DNA from: CAZGOM01 sp964542875
Lineage (GTDB): Bacteria > Planctomycetota > Phycisphaerae > Phycisphaerales > Phycisphaeraceae
Reading direction: 5' to 3'
Assembly: GCA_964542875.1 (NCBI GenBank)
Contig: CAZIWA010000047.1
Coordinates: forward strand, 1-38,540
Length of the DNA stretch: 38,540 nt
The notes under the pieces were generated by a model. It searched no databases. It was not told the DNA's origin and was given only the letters and a program-made list of their open reading frames with translations. The position numbers and the translations under genes are program-made. The first letter of the stretch is position 1; every line of letters starts with the position of its first letter. Shown here piece after piece: positions 38,344-38,540 of the stretch.

Positions 38344-38540
38344 TTACAGGTCGATGTCCATGCCCAGGTCGAGTGAAGGGGCGGAATGGGTGAGCGCGCC
38401 GATGGAGATGCGGTCGACGCCGGCCTGGGCGATGACGCGGACGGTTTTGAGGGAGACGCCGCCTGAGGCTTCCAGGAGGACCTGGGGGGCGATGCGGTTG
38501 CGCATGTCGACGGCCTGGGAGAGCTCAACGAGGGGCATGT
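38344..38540 (-). CDS. nadC: Nicotinate-nucleotide pyrophosphorylase (quinolinate PRTase), 3' part
   Basis: Only the C-terminal ~65 residues are in the window; the gene runs off the right edge. LLEASGGVSLKTVRVIAQAG and GVDRISIGALTHSAPSLDL are the diagnostic end of NadC, which makes nicotinate mononucleotide from quinolinate and PRPP in NAD synthesis. It is followed on the same strand by birA after 65 bp of degenerate GGGTCTG-type sequence, so co-transcription is likely. Confidence 0.94.
   Translation of the reverse strand, partial: MPLVELSQAVDMRNRIAPQVLLEASGGVSLKTVRVIAQAGVDRISIGALTHSAPSLDLGMDIDL

Overview
The window is a high-GC bacterial chromosome segment. It most likely comes from the Planctomycetota, probably a Phycisphaerae-like lineage. 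That assignment is an inference from gene content: a DUF4838 secreted protein, a stand-alone long secretin, a DUF5682/MoxR/VWA operon, an ankyrin protein with a planctomycete-style N-terminus, and many degenerate intergenic repeats. There is no rRNA, tRNA, CRISPR array, prophage or transposase. Both ends cut a gene: a MoxR-type ATPase on the left and nadC on the right.

Layout. 1-5404 (+): an operon of AAA+ ATPase, DUF5682 protein and VWA protein, followed by a YwqG-family protein. 5516-6877 (-): ankyrin protein, with a structured, non-coding leader-like stretch upstream (6995-7134). 7308-9749 (+): a C45-like Ntn hydrolase and a secreted hypothetical. 9964-12381 (+): secreted DUF4838 protein with a strong terminator. 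12549-13243 (+): two paralogous seven-iron ferredoxins, the first with a clear promoter and a palindrome at the transcription start. 13446-14393 (+): 2-hydroxyacid dehydrogenase. 14546-16603: divergent DNA alkylation repair pair (Ogt and an Ada-N/AraC/AlkA fusion) around a long inverted repeat. 16726-19121: VOC protein, HAD-IIA phosphatase and IspF. 19232-24041 (-): MlaE-type permease, MtnK-like kinase, DUF2103, a CNNM/CBS transporter and a lipoprotein. 24293-27415: WecA/MraY-like glycosyltransferase, a four-TM protein and PdxJ. 27707-31420 (+): a 1237-residue secretin with a TolA-like Ala/Lys-rich stalk, a near-consensus promoter and a terminator. 31966-34034 (+): alpha/beta hydrolase and metallophosphoesterase. 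34236-35459 (-): Bcr/CflA exporter. 35663-37265 (+): two overlapping membrane-associated hypotheticals. 37262-38540 (-): nadC and birA.

Two features cut across the whole window. First, the + strand is G-rich over C whatever the gene direction, as expected if + is the replication leading strand. The secretin, the second ferredoxin and the alpha/beta hydrolase break this with C-ending codons, which suggests selection for high expression. Second, the gaps between genes hold a modular family of dispersed repeats: a common head of about 25 bp joined to different hairpin tails, plus REP-like palindromes and degenerate GGGTCTG-type strings. The best candidates for something undescribed are the DUF5682 operon, the ogt/alkA shared operator, the modular repeats, the structured RNA candidate at 6995-7134 and the stalked secretin.
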